Notes: generated by a model not told the origin, from the sequence alone. A stretch of 64,000 nt of DNA from Harmothoe impar (GCA_947462335.1 OX381705.1:3958703-4022702), one strand, 5' to 3'; shown: positions 1 through 13,207, counted from the first letter of the stretch. Program-made: numbers and translations.

Positions 1-298
1 GCTGTAAAAAAATTCAAAATCTCAAAAAAGTGAAATTTCCCTAAAGACCGCCAATTTGGCGAGAAAAAAGTTCAAAATCGAAAAAAAGTGAAATCTTCTT
101 GAAAACTGGCAATTTGGCGAGAAGAAAATTCCAAATCGCCAAAAAAAAGTGAAGTTTTCCTACAATATGCCAATTTGGCGAGAAAAAAGTTCAGAATCGC
201 AAAAAAGTGAGATTTCCTTAAAAACTGCCAATTTGGCGAGAAAAAAGTTCAAAAATCGCAAAAAAAATGTTAAATCGTCCTTAAAACGGGGGCAGGGA
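1..298. repeat. ~60-bp A-rich subrepeat block of family A
   Basis: About five tandem copies of a ~60-bp element with the core CCAATTTGGCGAGAAAAAAG followed by an A-rich stretch and GTGAAATTTCC. The same block starts each higher-order unit (2297, 4784, 7085, 10262) and shorter blocks recur inside units, for example near 940-1080, 3410-3570, 5705-5870 and 8150-8310. A single diverged copy survives near 18318-18370, outside the array. Confidence 0.88.
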
Positions 299-301
299 TT
301 G

Positions 302-641
302 TTTTTTTGACAATGTTTCTCCATGGTAATTTAGCAATAGGTCTTCTGTACTAGCATGTAAAAGGGCATAGAGATTAAGCGGATATTAATAGGTTTTCAG
401 AACTTGAATTCAAAGGGGTGCGAAGTCACCGAAATTTGACACTTTTTTAGTACATGACAAAATTCATACTGATAGTATAGAACATATAGCGCGTTTTTTT
501 GACAATGTCTCTCCATGGTAATTTAGCAATAGGTCTTCTGTACTAGTATGTAAAAGGGCTTAGAGATTAAGCAGATATTAATAGGTTTTCAGAACTTGAA
601 TTCATAGGGGTGTGAGGTCACCGAAATATGACACTTGGTCA
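302..641. repeat. ~192-bp subrepeat of family A (representative block)
   Basis: Two copies (302-493 and 494-641, the second truncated by the next module) of a ~192-bp repeat. It begins with a T-run and GACAATGTCTCTCCATGG and contains AGCAATAGGTCTTCTGTACT, a GGTTTTCAGAACTTGAATTC core and an AATAGTATAACACATATAG end. The GACAATG landmark recurs at 309 and 501, and at 1099, 1290 and 1482, giving a 191-192 bp period. Two to four copies occur per half unit throughout 1-12283. Two diverged copies lie at about 18370-18740 and short fragments at 48148-48402. Confidence 0.88.
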
Positions 642-1622
642 TATTGACCAACCGACTGAGTTTGAATAGGAATTCTAGATAAAATTCACATTTGGGACTA
701 ACTTCTTCTTTGAAATCGACCCTTTTTTCAAGATTGACTAAACTTTTGGGATTGACTATGTCTATGGCATTGGCCCTTTTTGCGGCTGTGAGCGATGCAG
801 GTACCCTAGGAAATAGGAATATTGGATATTCTTTTGTGTGTGGCACCAATTGGTACATAATGCCTTGAGGTTCTGCGTTGACTATAAATATCCTGAAAGC
901 TGTGAAAATTCCCTTCAATTCCAAATCGCCTAGAAAAAGTGAAGTTTTCCTATAATATGCCAATTTGGCGAGAAAAAAGTTCAGAATCGCAAAAAAGTGA
1001 GATTTCCTTAAAAACTGCCAATTTGGCGAGAAAAAAGTTCAAAAATCGCAAAAAAAATGTTAAATCGTCCTTAAAACGGGGGCGGGGATTGTTTTTTTGA
1101 CAATTTTCTCCGTGGTAATTTAGCAATAGGTCTTCTGTACTAGCATGTAAAAGGGCTTAGAGATTAAGCGGATATTAATAGGTTTTCAGAACTTGAATTC
1201 ATAGGGGGGCGAGGTCACCGAAATTTGACACTTTTTTAGTACATGACAAAATTCATGCTAATAGTATAACACATATAGTGCGTTTTTTTGACAATGTCTC
1301 TCCATGGTAATTTAGCAATAGGTCTTCTGTACTAGCATGTAAAAGGGCTTAGAGATTAAGCGGATATTAATAGGTTTTCAGAACTTGAATTCATAGGGGG
1401 GCGAGGTCACCGAAATTTGACACTTTTTTAGTACATGACAAAATTCATGCTAATAGTATAACACATATAGCGCGTTTTTTTGACAATGTCTCTCCATGGT
1501 AATTTAGCAATAGGTCTTCTGTACTAGCATGTAAAAGGGCTTAGAGATTTAGCGGATATTAATAGGTTTTCAGAACTTGAATTCATAGGGGTGTGAGGTC
1601 AGCGAAATATGACACTTGGTCA

Positions 1623-1802
1623 TATTGACCAACCGACTGAGTTTGAATAGGAATTCTAGATTAATTTCACATTTGGGACTTACTACTTCTTTGAAATCGA
1701 CCATATTTTCAGAATTGACTAAATTTTTGGAATCGACTATGTGTTTTTGAGTGACTTTGCATTCGGGAGTGACTATGTCCATGGCATTGGCCCTTTTTGC
1801 GG
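1623..1802. repeat. Embedded 180-bp monomer (ten 18-bp modules) inside family A
   Basis: This segment can be cut into ten consecutive 18-bp pieces that align one to one with the ten 18-bp pieces of the family B monomer at 42451-64000. Full 180-bp copies also start at 4113, 6408, 7832, 8657, 9584, 11009 and 11834. Shorter 144-bp copies at 642, 3132 and 5427 lack exactly two 18-bp modules (36 bp). After the monomer each module continues with a family-A-specific segment containing CGATGCAGGTACCCTAGG. The monomer is more diverged from family B copies than those are from each other. Confidence 0.85.
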
Positions 1803-1935
1803 CTGTGAGCGATGCAGGTACCCTAGGAAATAGGAATATTGGATATTCTTTTGTGTGTGGCACCAATTGGTACATAATGCCTTGAGGTTCGGCGTTGACT
1901 ATAAATATCCTGAAAGCTGTGAAAATTCCCTTCAA

Positions 1936-2296
1936 TTTGGCGCCATTTTGGTGAAGATGCGTTGAGAACTCTATTTTTTGGGGATTTTATACTTTAAAAA
2001 GTATTTTGGTATGTGGTATGTGTTTCGGGGGTGTCTGTGGGCGGGAGGCTCGAGAGTCCTTCTCACTAGATGGTGGCAGTGTCTACCATGGTATTAGCAT
2101 TCTACAATAATCACTAGATGGTGGCAGTGTCTACCATGGTATTAGCATTCTACAATAAGAGAGTGATCTAAAGAGTGATCTAAAAGCCTCTGGGTGGGGT
2201 GTGTGTCCCCTGGGTGGGGTGGTAGGCTAGTGGGTGTAATGAGTGGGGGGGGGGGGTAGCAACATTTTTTTCGACCCCTTGACTCGGGGGGGGGGG
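1936..2296. repeat. Tail of family A unit: 48-bp duplication and G-tracts
   Basis: The unit tail holds a tandem pair of about 48 bp (TCACTAGATGGTGGCAGTGT..., 2063-2110 and 2111-2158), a short AGTGATCTAAA doublet, two copies of CTGGGTGGGGTG, and two long G runs near 2246-2257 and 2287-2297. The runs vary in length between units. The same tail recurs near 4426-4783, 6721-7084 and 9897-10261. At 12284 it is cut off after the first TCACTAGATGG. I see no gene in it. Confidence 0.8.
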
Positions 2297-5200
2297 GCTG
2301 TAAAAAAATTCAAAATCCCAAAAAAGTGAAATTTCCCTAAAAACCGCCAATTTGGCGAGAAAAAAGTTCAAAATCGAAAAAAAGTGAAATCTTCTTGAAA
2401 ACTGGCAATTTGGCGAGAAGAAAATTCCAAATCGCCTAGAAAAAGTGAAGTTTTCCTACAATATGCCAATTTGGCGAGAAAAAAGTTCAGAATCGCAAAA
2501 AAGTGAGATTTCCTTAAAAACTGCCAATTTGGCGAGAAAAAAGTTCAAAAATCGCAAAAAAAATGTTAAATCGTCCTTAAAACGGGGGCGGGGATTGTTT
2601 TTTTGACAATGTTTCTCCATGGTAATTGAGCAATAGGTCTTCTGTACTAGCATGTAAAAGGGCATAGAGATTAAGCGGATATTAATAGGTTTTCAGAACT
2701 TGAATTCAAAGGGGTGCGAAGTCACCGAAATTTGACACTTTTTTAGTACATGACAAAATTCATACTGATAGTATAGAACATATAGCGCGTTTTTTTGACA
2801 ATGTCTCTCCATGGTAATTTAGCAATAGGTCTTCTGTACTAGTATGTAAAAGGGCTTAGAGATTAAGCAGATATTAATAGGTTTTCAGAACTTGAATTCA
2901 TAGGGGGGCGAGGTCACCGAAATTTGACACTTTTTTAGTACATGACAAAATTCATGCTAATAGTATACAACACATATAGTGCATTTTTTTGACAATGTCT
3001 CTCCATGGTAATTTAGCAATAGGTCTTCTGTACTAGCATGTAAAAGGGCTTAGAGATTTAGCGGATATTAATAGGTTTTCAGAACTTGAATTCATAGGGG
3101 TGTGAGGTCACCGAAATATGACACTTGGTCATATTGACCAACCGACTGAGTTTGAATAGGAATTCTAGATAAAATTCACATTTGGGACTAACTTCTTCTT
3201 TGAAATCGACCCTTTTTTCAAGATTGACTAAACTTTTGGGATTGACTATGTCCATGGCATTGGCCCTTTTTGCGGCTGTGAGCGATGCAGGTACCCTAGG
3301 AAATAGGAATATTGGATATTCTTTTGTGTGTGGCACCAATTGGTACATAATGCCTTGAGGTTCTGCGTTGACTATAAATATCCTGATAGCTGTGAAAATT
3401 CCCTTCAATTCCAAATCGCCTAGAAAAAGTGAAGTTTTCCTATAATATGCCAATTTGGCGAGAAAAAAGTTCAGAATCGCAAAAAAGTGAGATTTCCTTA
3501 AAAACTGCCAATTTGGCGAGAAAAAAGTTCAAAAATCGCAAAAAAAATGTTAAATCGTCCTTAAAACGGGGGCGGGGATTGTTTTTTTGACAATTTTCTC
3601 CGTGGTAATTTAGCAATAGGTCTTCTGTACTAGCATGTAAAAGGGCTTAGAGATTAAGCGGATATTAATAGGTTTTCAGAACTTGAATTCAAAGGGGTGC
3701 GAGGTCACCGAAATTTGACACTTTTTTAGTACATGACAAAATTCATACTAATAGTATAACACATATAGTGCGTTTTTTTGACAATGTCTCTCCATGGTAA
3801 TTTAGCAATAGGTCTTCTGTACTAGCATGTAAAAGGGCTTAGAGATTAAGCGGATATTAATAGGTTTTCAGAACTTGAATTCATAGGGGGGCGAGGTCAC
3901 CGAAATTTGACACTTTTTTAGTACATGACAAAATTCATGCTAATAGTATAACACATATAGCGCGTTTTTTTGACAATGTCTCTCCATGGTAATTTAGCAA
4001 TAGGTCTTCTGTACTAGCATGTAAAAGGGCTTAGAGATTTAGCGGATATTAATAGGTTTTCAGAACTTGAATTCATAGGGGTGTGAGGTCAGCGAAATAT
4101 GACACTTGGTCATATTGACCAACCGACTGAGTTTGAATAGGAATTCTAGATTAATTTCACATTTGGGACTTACTACTTCTTTGAAATCGACCATATTTTC
4201 AGAATTGACTAAATTTTTGGAATCGACTATGTGTTTTTGAGTGACTTTGCATTCGGGAGTGACTATGTCCATGGCATTGGCCCTTTTTGCGGCTGTGAGC
4301 GATGCAGGTACCCTAGGAAATAGGAATATTGGATATTCTTTTGTGTGTGGCACCAATTGGTACATAATGCCTTGAGGTTCGGCGTTGACTATAAATATCC
4401 TGAAAGCTGTGAAAATTCCCTTCAATTTGGCGCCATTTTGGTGAAGATGCGTTGAGAACTCTATTTTTTGGGGATTTTACACTTTAAAAAGTATTTTGGT
4501 ATGTGGTATGTGTTTCGGGGGTGTCTGTGGGCGGGAGGCTCGAGAGTCCTTCTCACTAGATGGTGGCAGTGTCTACCATGGTATTAGCATTCTACAATAA
4601 TCACTAGATGGTGGCAGTGTCTACCATGGTATAAGCATTCTACAATAAGAGAGTGATCTAAAGAGTGATCTAAAAGCCTCTGGGTGGGGTGTGTGTCCCC
4701 TGGGTGGGGTGGTAGGCTAGTGGGTGTAATGAGTGGGGGGGGGGGGTAGCAACATTTTTTTCGACCCCTTGACTCGGGGGGGGGCTGTAAAAAAATTCAA
4801 AATCTCAAAAAAGTGAAATTTCCCTAAAGACCGCCAATTTGGCGAGAAAAAAGTTCAAAATCGAAAAAAAGTGAAATCTTCTTGAAAACTGGCAATTTGG
4901 CGAGAAGAAAATTCCAAATCGCCAAAAAAAAGTGAAGTTTTCCTACAATATGCCAATTTGGCGAGAAAAAAGTTCAGAATCGCAAAAAAGTGAGATTTCC
5001 TTAAAAACTGCCAATTTGGCGAGAAAAAAGTTAAAAAATCGCAAAAAAAATGTTAAATCGTCCTTAAAACGGGGGCGGGGATTGTTTTTTTGACAATGTT
5101 TCTCCATGGTAATTTAGCAATAGGTCTTCTGTACTAGCATGTAAAAGGGCATAGAGATTAAGCGGATATTAATAGGTTTTCAGAACTTGAATTCAAAGGG

Positions 5201-8200
5201 GTGCGAAGTCACCGAAATTTGACACTTTTTTAGTACATGACAAAATTCATGCTAATAGTATACAACACATATAGTGCATTTTTTTGACAATGTCTCTCCA
5301 TGGTAATTTAGCAATAGGTCTTCTGTACTAGCATGTAAAAGGGCTTAGAGATTTAGCGGATATTAATAGGTTTTCAGAACTTGAATTCATAGGGGTGTGA
5401 GGTCACCGAAATATGATACTTGGTCATATTGACCAACCGACTGAGTTTGAATAGGAATTCTAGATAAAATTCACATTTGGGACTAACTTCTTCTTTGAAA
5501 TCGACCCTTTTTTCAAGATTGACTAAACTTTTGGGATTGACTATGTCTATGGCATTGGCCCTTTTTGCGGCTGTGAGCGATGCAGGTACCCTAGGAAATA
5601 GGAATATTGGATATTCTTTTGTGTGTGGCACCAATTGGTACATAATGCCTTGAGGTTCTGCGTTGACTATAAATATCCTGATAGCTGTGAAAATTCCCTT
5701 CAATTCCAAATCGCCTAGAAAAAGTGAAGTTTTCCTATAATATGCCAATTTGGCGAGAAAAAAGTTCAGAATCGCAAAAAAGTGAGATTTCCTTAAAAAC
5801 TGCCAATTTGGCGAGAAAAAAGTTCAAAAATCGCAAAAAAAATGTTAAATCGTCCTTAAAACGGGGGCGGGGATTGTTTTTTTGACAATTTTCTCCGTGG
5901 TAATTTAGCAATAGGTCTTCTGTACTAGCATGTAAAAGGGCTTAGAGATTAAGCGGATATTAATAGGTTTTCAGAACTTGAATTCAAAGGGGTGCGAGGT
6001 CACCGAAATTTGACACTTTTTTAGTACATGACAAAATTCATACTAATAGTATAACACATATAGTGCGTTTTTTTGACAATGTCTCTCCATGGTAATTTAG
6101 CAATAGGTCTTCTGTACTAGCATGTAAAAGGGCTTAGAGATTAAGCGGATATTAATAGGTTTTCAGAACTTGAATTCATAGGGGGGCGAGGTCACCGAAA
6201 TTTGACACTTTTTTAGTACATGACAAAATTCATGCTAATAGTATAACACATATAGCGCGTTTTTTTGACAATGTCTCTCCATGGTAATTTAGCAATAGGT
6301 CTTCTGTACTAGCATGTAAAAGGGCTTAGAGATTTAGCGGATATTAATAGGTTTTCAGAACTTGAATTCATAGGGGTGTGAGGTCAGCGAAATATGACAC
6401 TTGGTCATATTGACCAACCGACTGAGTTTGAATAGGAATTCTAGATTAATTTCACATTTGGGACTTACTACTTCTTTGAAATCGACCATATTTTCAGAAT
6501 TGACTAAATTTTTGGAATCGACTATGTGTTTTTGAGTGACTTTGCATTCGGGAGTGACTATGTCCATGGCATTGGCCCTTTTTGCGGCTGTGAGCGATGC
6601 AGGTACCCTAGGAAATAGGAATATTGGATATTCTTTTGTGTGTGGCACCAATTGGTACATAATGCCTTGAGGTTCGGCGTTGACTATAAATATCCTGAAA
6701 GCTGTGAAAATTCCCTTCAATTTGGCGCCATTTTGGTGAAGATGCGTTGAGAACTCTATTTTTTGGGGATTTTACACTTTAAAAAGTATTTTGGTATGTG
6801 GTATGTGTTTCGGGGGTGTCTGTGGGCGGGAGGCTCGAGAGTCCTTCTCACTAGATGGTGGCAGTGTCTACCATGGTATTAGCATTCTACAATAATCACT
6901 AGATGGTGGCAGTGTCTACCATGGTATTAGCATTCTACAATAAGAGAGTGATCTAAAGAGTGATCTAAAAGCCTCTGGGTGGGGTGTGTGTCCCCTGGGT
7001 GGGGTGGTAGGCTAGTGGGTGTAATGAGTGGGGGGGGGGAGGGTAGCAACATTTTTTTCGACCCCTTGACTCGGGGGGGGGGGGGCTGTAAAAAAATTCA
7101 AAATCCCAAAAAAGTGAAATTTCCCTAAAAACCGCCAATTTGGCAAGAAAAAAGTTCAAAATCGAAAAAAAGTGAAATCTTCTTGAAAACTGGCAATTTG
7201 GCGAGAAGAAAATTCCAAATCGCCTAGAAAAAGTGAAGTTTTCCTACAATATGCCAATTTGGCGAGAAAAAAGTTCAGAATCGCAAAAAAGTGAGATTTC
7301 CTTAAAAACTGCCAATTTGGCGAGAAAAAAGTTCAAAAATCGCAAAAAAAATGTTAAATCGTCCTTAAAACGGGGGCGGGGATTGTTTTTTTGACAATGT
7401 TTCTCCATGGTAATTGAGCAATAGGTCTTCTGTACTAGCATGTAAAAGGGCATAGAGATTAAGCGGATATTAATAGGTTTTCAGAACTTGAATTCAAAGG
7501 GGTGCGAAGTCACCGAAATTTGACACTTTTTTAGTACATGACAAAATTCATACTGATAGTATAGAACATATAGCGCGTTTTTTTGACAATGTCTCTCCAT
7601 GGTAATTTAGCAATAGGTCTTCTGTACTAGTATGTAAAAGGGCTTAGAGATTAAGCAGATATTAATAGGTTTTCAGAACTTGAATTCATAGGGGGGCGAG
7701 GTCACCGAAATTTGACACTTTTTTAGTACATGACAAAATTCATAAGGGCTTAGAGATTTAGCGGATATTAATAGGTTTTCAGAACTTGAATTCATAGGGG
7801 TGTGAGGTCACCGAAATATGACACTTGGTCATATTGACCAACCGACTGAGTTTGAATAGGAATTCTAGATAAAATTCACATTTGGGACTAACTTCTTCTT
7901 TGAAATCGACCCTTTTTTCAAGATTGACTAAACTTTTGGGATTGACTATGTGTTTTTGAGTGACTTTGCATTCGGGAGTGACTATGTCTATGGCATTGGC
8001 CCTTTTTGCGGCTGTGAGCGATGCAGGTACCCTAGGAAATAGGAATATTGGATATTCTTTTGTGTGTGGCACCAATTGGTACATAATGCCTTGAGGTTCT
8101 GCGTTGACTATAAATATCCTGAAAGCTGTGAAAATTCCCTTCAATTCCAAATCGCCTAGAAAAAGTGAAGTTTTCCTATAATATGCCAATTTGGCGAGAA

Positions 8201-8924
8201 AAAAGTTCAGAATCGCAAAAAAGTGAGATTTCCTTAAAAACTGCCAATTTGGCGAGAAAAAAGTTCAAAAATCGCAAAAAAAATGTTAAATCGTCCTTAA
8301 AACGGGCGCGGGGATTGTTTTTTTGACAATTTTCTCCGTGGTAATTTAGCAATAGGTCTTCTGTACTAGCATGTAAAAGGGCATAGAGATTAAGCGGATA
8401 TTAATAGGTTTTCAGAACTTGAATTCAAAGGGGTGCGAGGTCACCGAAATTTGACACTTTTTTAGTACATGACAAAATTCATACTGATAGTATAGAACAT
8501 ATAGCGCGTTTTTTTGACAATGTCTGTCCATGGTAATTTAGCAATAGGTCTTCTGTACTAGCATGTAAAAGGGCTTAGAGATTTAGCGGATATTAATAGG
8601 TTTTCAGAACTTGAATTCATAGGGGTGTGAGGTCAGCGAAATATGACACTTGGTCATATTGACCAGCCGACTGAGTTTGAATAGGAATTCTAGATTAATT
8701 TCACATTTGGGACTTACTACTTCTTTGAAATCGACCATATTTTCAGAATTGACTAAATTTTTGGAATCGACTATGTGTTTTTGAGTGACTTTGCATTCGG
8801 GAGTGACTATGTCCATGGCATTGGCCCTTTTTGCGGCTGTGAGCGATGCAGGTACCCTAGGAAAAAGGAATATTGGATATTCTTTTGTGTGCGGCACCAA
8901 TTGGTACATAATGCCTTGAGGTTC

Positions 8925-8960
8925 GGCGTTGACTATAAATATCAGAATCGCAAAAAAGTG
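8925..8960. other. Recombination junction inside unit 4 of family A
   Basis: At 8942-8944 the sequence passes from the monomer module (…GACTATAAATATC) straight into the middle of a 60-bp repeat (AGAATCGCAAAAAAG). The normal continuation CTGAAAGCTGTG is missing. Only two bases (TC) are shared at the breakpoint. This explains why unit 4 is about 0.9 kb longer than the others: it is a fusion of two partial units. Confidence 0.7.
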
Positions 8961-11900
8961 AGATTTCCTTAAAAACTGCCAATTTGGCGAGAAAAAAGTT
9001 CAAAAATCGCAAAAAAAATGTTAAATCGTCCTTAAAACGGGGGCGGGGATTGTTTTTTTGACAATTTTCTCCGTGGTAATTTAGCAATAGGTCTTCTGTA
9101 CTAGCATGTAAAAGGGCTTAGAGATTAAGCGGATATTAATAGGTTTTCAGAACTTGAATTCAAAGGGGTGCGAGGTCACCGAAATTTGACACTTTTTTAG
9201 TACATGACAAAATTCATACTAATAGTATAACACATATAGTGCGTTTTTTTGACAATGTCTCTCCATGGTAATTTAGCAATAGGTCTTCTGTACTAGCATG
9301 TAAAAGGGCTTAGAGATTAAGCGCATATTAATAGGTTTTCAGAACTTGAATTCATAGGGGGGCGAGGTCACCGAAATTTGACACTTTTTTAGTACATGAC
9401 AAAATTCATGCTAATAGTATAACACATATAGCGCGTTTTTTTGACAATGTCTCTCCATGGTAATTTAGCAATAGGTCTTCTGTACTAGCATGTAAAAGGG
9501 CTTAGAGATTTAGCGGATATTAATAGGTTTTCAGAACTTGAATTCATAGGGGTGTGAGGTCAGCGAAATATGACACTTGGTCATATTGACCAACCGACTG
9601 AGTTTGAATAGGAATTCTAGATTAATTTCACATTTGGGACTTACTACTTCTTTGAAATCGACCATATTTTCAGAATTGACTAAATTTTTGGAATCGACTA
9701 TGTGTTTTTGAGTGACTTTGCATTCGGGAGTGACTATGTCCATGGCATTGGCCCTTTTTGCGGCTGTGAGCGATGCAGGTACCCTAGGAAATAGGAATAT
9801 TGGATATTCTTTTGTGTGTGGCACCAATTGGTACATAATGCCTTGAGGTTCGGCGTTGACTATAAATATCCTGAAAGCTGTGAAAATTCCCTTCAATTTG
9901 GCGCCATTTTGGTGAAGATGCGTTGAGAACTCTATTTTTTGGGGATTTTACACTTTAAAAAGTATTTTGGTATGTGGTATGTGTTTCGGGGGTGTCTGTG
10001 GGCGGGAGGCTCGAGAGTCCTTCTCACTAGATGGTGGCAGTGTCTACCATGGTATTAGCATTCTACAATAATCACTAGATGGTGGCAGTGTCTACCATGG
10101 TATTAGCATTCTACAATAAGAGAGTGATCTAAAGAGTGATCTAAAAGCCTCTGGGTGGGGTGTGTGTCCCCTGGGTGGGGTGGTAGGCTAGTGGGTGTAA
10201 TGAGTGGGGGGGGGGAGGGTAGCAACATTTTTTTCGACCCCTTGACTCGGGGGGGGGGGGGGCTGTAAAAAAATTCAAAATCCCAAAAAAGTGAAATTTC
10301 CCTAAAAACCGCCAATTTGGCAAGAAAAAAGTTCAAAATCGAAAAAAAGTGAAATCTTCTTGAAAACTGGCAATTTGGCGAGAAGAAAATTCCAAATCGC
10401 CTAGAAAAAGTGAAGTTTTCCTACAATATGCCAATTTGGCGAGAAAAAAGTTCAGAATCGCAAAAAAGTGAGATTTCCTTAAAAACTGCCAATTTGGCGA
10501 GAAAAAAGTTCAAAAATCGCAAAAAAAATGTTAAATCGTCCTTAAAACGGGGGCGGGGATTGTTTTTTTGACAATGTTTCTCCATGGTAATTGAGCAATA
10601 GGTCTTCTGTACTAGCATGTAAAAGGGCATAGAGATTAAGCGGATATTAATAGGTTTTCAGAACTTGAATTCAAAGGGGTGCGAAGTCACCGAAATTTGA
10701 CACTTTTTTAGTACATGACAAAATTCATACTGATAGTATAGAACATATAGCGCGTTTTTTTGACAATGTCTCTCCATGGTAATTTAGCAATAGGTCTTCT
10801 GTACTAGTATGTAAAAGGGCTTAGAGATTAAGCAGATATTAATAGGTTTTCAGAACTTGAATTCATAGGGGGGCGAGGTCACCGAAATTTGACACTTTTT
10901 TAGTACATGACAAAATTCATAAGGGCTTAGAGATTTAGCGGATATTAATAGGTTTTCAGAACTTGAATTCATAGGGGTGTGAGGTCACCGAAATATGACA
11001 CTTGGTCATATTGACCAACCGACTGAGTTTGAATAGGAATTCTAGATAAAATTCACATTTGGGACTAACTTCTTCTTTGAAATCGACCCTTTTTTCAAGA
11101 TTGACTAAACTTTTGGGATTGACTATGTGTTTTTGAGTGACTTTGCATTCGGGAGTGACTATGTCTATGGCATTGGCCCTTTTTGCGGCTGTGAGCGATG
11201 CAGGTACCCTAGGAAATAGGAATATTGGATATTCTTTTGTGTGTGGCACCAATTGGTACATAATGCCTTGAGGTTCTGCGTTGACTATAAATATCCTGAA
11301 AGCTGTGAAAATTCCCTTCAATTCCAAATCGCCTAGAAAAAGTGAAGTTTTCCTATAATATGCCAATTTGGCGAGAAAAAAGTTCAGAATCGCAAAAAAG
11401 TGAGATTTCCTTAAAAACTGCCAATTTGGCGAGAAAAAAGTTCAAAAATCGCAAAAAAAATGTTAAATCGTCCTTAAAACGGGCGCGGGGATTGTTTTTT
11501 TGACAATTTTCTCCGTGGTAATTTAGCAATAGGTCTTCTGTACTAGCATGTAAAAGGGCATAGAGATTAAGCGGATATTAATAGGTTTTCAGAACTTGAA
11601 TTCAAAGGGGTGCGAGGTCACCGAAATTTGACACTTTTTTAGTACATGACAAAATTCATACTGATAGTATAGAACATATAGCGCGTTTTTTTGACAATGT
11701 CTGTCCATGGTAATTTAGCAATAGGTCTTCTGTACTAGCATGTAAAAGGGCTTAGAGATTTAGCGGATATTAATAGGTTTTCAGAACTTGAATTCATAGG
11801 GGTGTGAGGTCAGCGAAATATGACACTTGGTCATATTGACCAGCCGACTGAGTTTGAATAGGAATTCTAGATTAATTTCACATTTGGGACTTACTACTTC

Positions 11901-12296
11901 TTTGAAATCGACCATATTTTCAGAATTGACTAAATTTTTGGAATCGACTATGTGTTTTTGAGTGACTTTGCATTCGGGAGTGACTATGTCCATGGCATTG
12001 GCCCTTTTTGCGGCTGTGAGCGATGCAGGTACCCTAGGAAAAAGGAATATTGGATATTCTTTTGTGTGCGGCACCAATTGGTACATAATGCCTTGAGGTT
12101 CTGCGTTGACTATAAATATCCTGAAAGCTGTGAAAATTCCCTTCAATTTGGCGCCATTTTGGTGAAGATGCGTTGAGAACTCTATTTTTTGGGGATTTTA
12201 TACTTTAAAAAGTATTTTGGTATGTGGTATGTGTTTCGGGGGTGTCTGTGGGCGGGAGGCTCGAGAGTCCTTCTCACTAGATGGTGCGAGAAGAGG

Positions 12297-12357
12297 CTTC
12301 ATAGTTCCAGGATATTCCATAGCAACTTCCGAAACGACGTTGCGGTGGTACAGTCAT
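12297..12357. repeat. 61-bp dispersed repeat, copy 1
   Basis: These 61 bases, starting CTTCATAGTTCCAGGATATT and ending GTGGTACAGTCAT, are identical to 14147-14207. Flanking bases differ immediately on both sides. It begins 13 bp after family A is broken off at 12283, so it may mark the edge of an insertion or deletion event. The flanking unique DNA to about 12709 shows no gene. An 11-mer of it (GGATATTCCAT) occurs again near 12548. Confidence 0.75.
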
Positions 12358-12709
12358 GTCACCCTAGTCCAGGCAGTGCCGTGCAAAGCAAAATCCGGCC
12401 GGGAACCGAAACACCTGGGTGCCTGAAACATTGTGAGAGAGGGGGGATGAGGAGAAGGAGTGTGTGTGGGGGGGGGGGGGAAGTCCAAGCAACCCCGGGC
12501 TCTCTGGAGTGGGAATATCCGTTTTTGAAAATATGTTATAAGCTCCAGGATATTCCATGTTGACTTCCCCATCCAGATTGACTTGATATAAATGTCCAGT
12601 ATACTCCATGACAACTTCAAGACCTAAGTTGTCATTGGATATACTGAGGTTTGATGGGGTTGTCATGAGAAATAAGTAGCTGGTATACCTCTTAAACCCC
12701 CATTTTTCG

Positions 12710-13207
12710 TGCTGTGCACCCCCCCCCCCCCCCACATACACATGTAGAGGCCCTGACCGGGTTTTGACCCCCCCCACATACACATGTACAGGCCCTGACT
12801 GGGGTTTGACCCCCCCCGCATACACATGTAGAGGCCCTGACTGGGGTTTGACCCTCCCCCCAACATATACATGTAGAGGCCCTGACTGGGGTTTGACACC
12901 TCCCCCCCGCATGCACATGTAGAGGCCCTGACTTGGGTTTGACCCTCCCCCCCAACATACACATGTAGAGGCCCTGACTGTGTTTAACCCCCCCCCCCCC
13001 CACATACACATGTAGAGGCCCTGACTGGGGTTTGCCCCCCCCCCCCCCCCATATACACATGTACAGGCCATGACTGGGGTTAGCCCCCCCCCCCCCAACA
13101 TACACATGTAGAGGCCCTGACTGTGTTTAACCCCCCCCCACATACACATGTAGAGGCCCTGACTGGGGTTTGCCCCCCCCCCATATACACATACACATGT
13201 AGAGGCC
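12710..13207. repeat. C-rich minisatellite, 42-48 bp unit, about 11 copies
   Basis: Tandem units of ACACATGTAGAGGCCCTGAC plus TGGGGTTTGA and a pure C run of 6-18 bases. Successive CATGTA landmarks fall at 12741, 12783, 12825, 12870, 12916, 12962 and 13009, so most of the length variation is in the C run. The minus strand is G-run rich and reads as a Gly-rich repeat in several frames; I do not consider that coding. Degenerate copies lie at about 13470-13620. Confidence 0.9.

Larger units (their letters stand above)
1..12283. repeat. Satellite family A: higher-order tandem array, five units
   Basis: The same composite unit restarts at 1, 2297, 4784, 7085 and 10262, each time at a GCTGTAAAAAAATTC motif that follows a G-tract. 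Unit lengths are therefore 2296, 2487, 2301, 3177 and about 2020 bp; the last stops abruptly at 12283. Each unit runs: about five ~60-bp A-rich repeats, one to three ~192-bp repeats, a module holding a 144- or 180-bp monomer, 60-bp repeats again, more 192-bp repeats, a second monomer module, then a G-rich tail. Copies are nearly identical, and 7085-8940 is almost the same as 10262-12117 at an offset of 3177 bp. Open frames of 60-136 codons recur once per module and are by-products. The array may extend left of the window. Confidence 0.93.

Noticed and set aside
589..12146. Repeated 101-136 codon minus-strand frames in family A
   Set aside because: They span repeat boundaries (monomer, family-specific segment, 60-bp repeat) and recur with every unit. 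They follow repeat structure and not gene structure.
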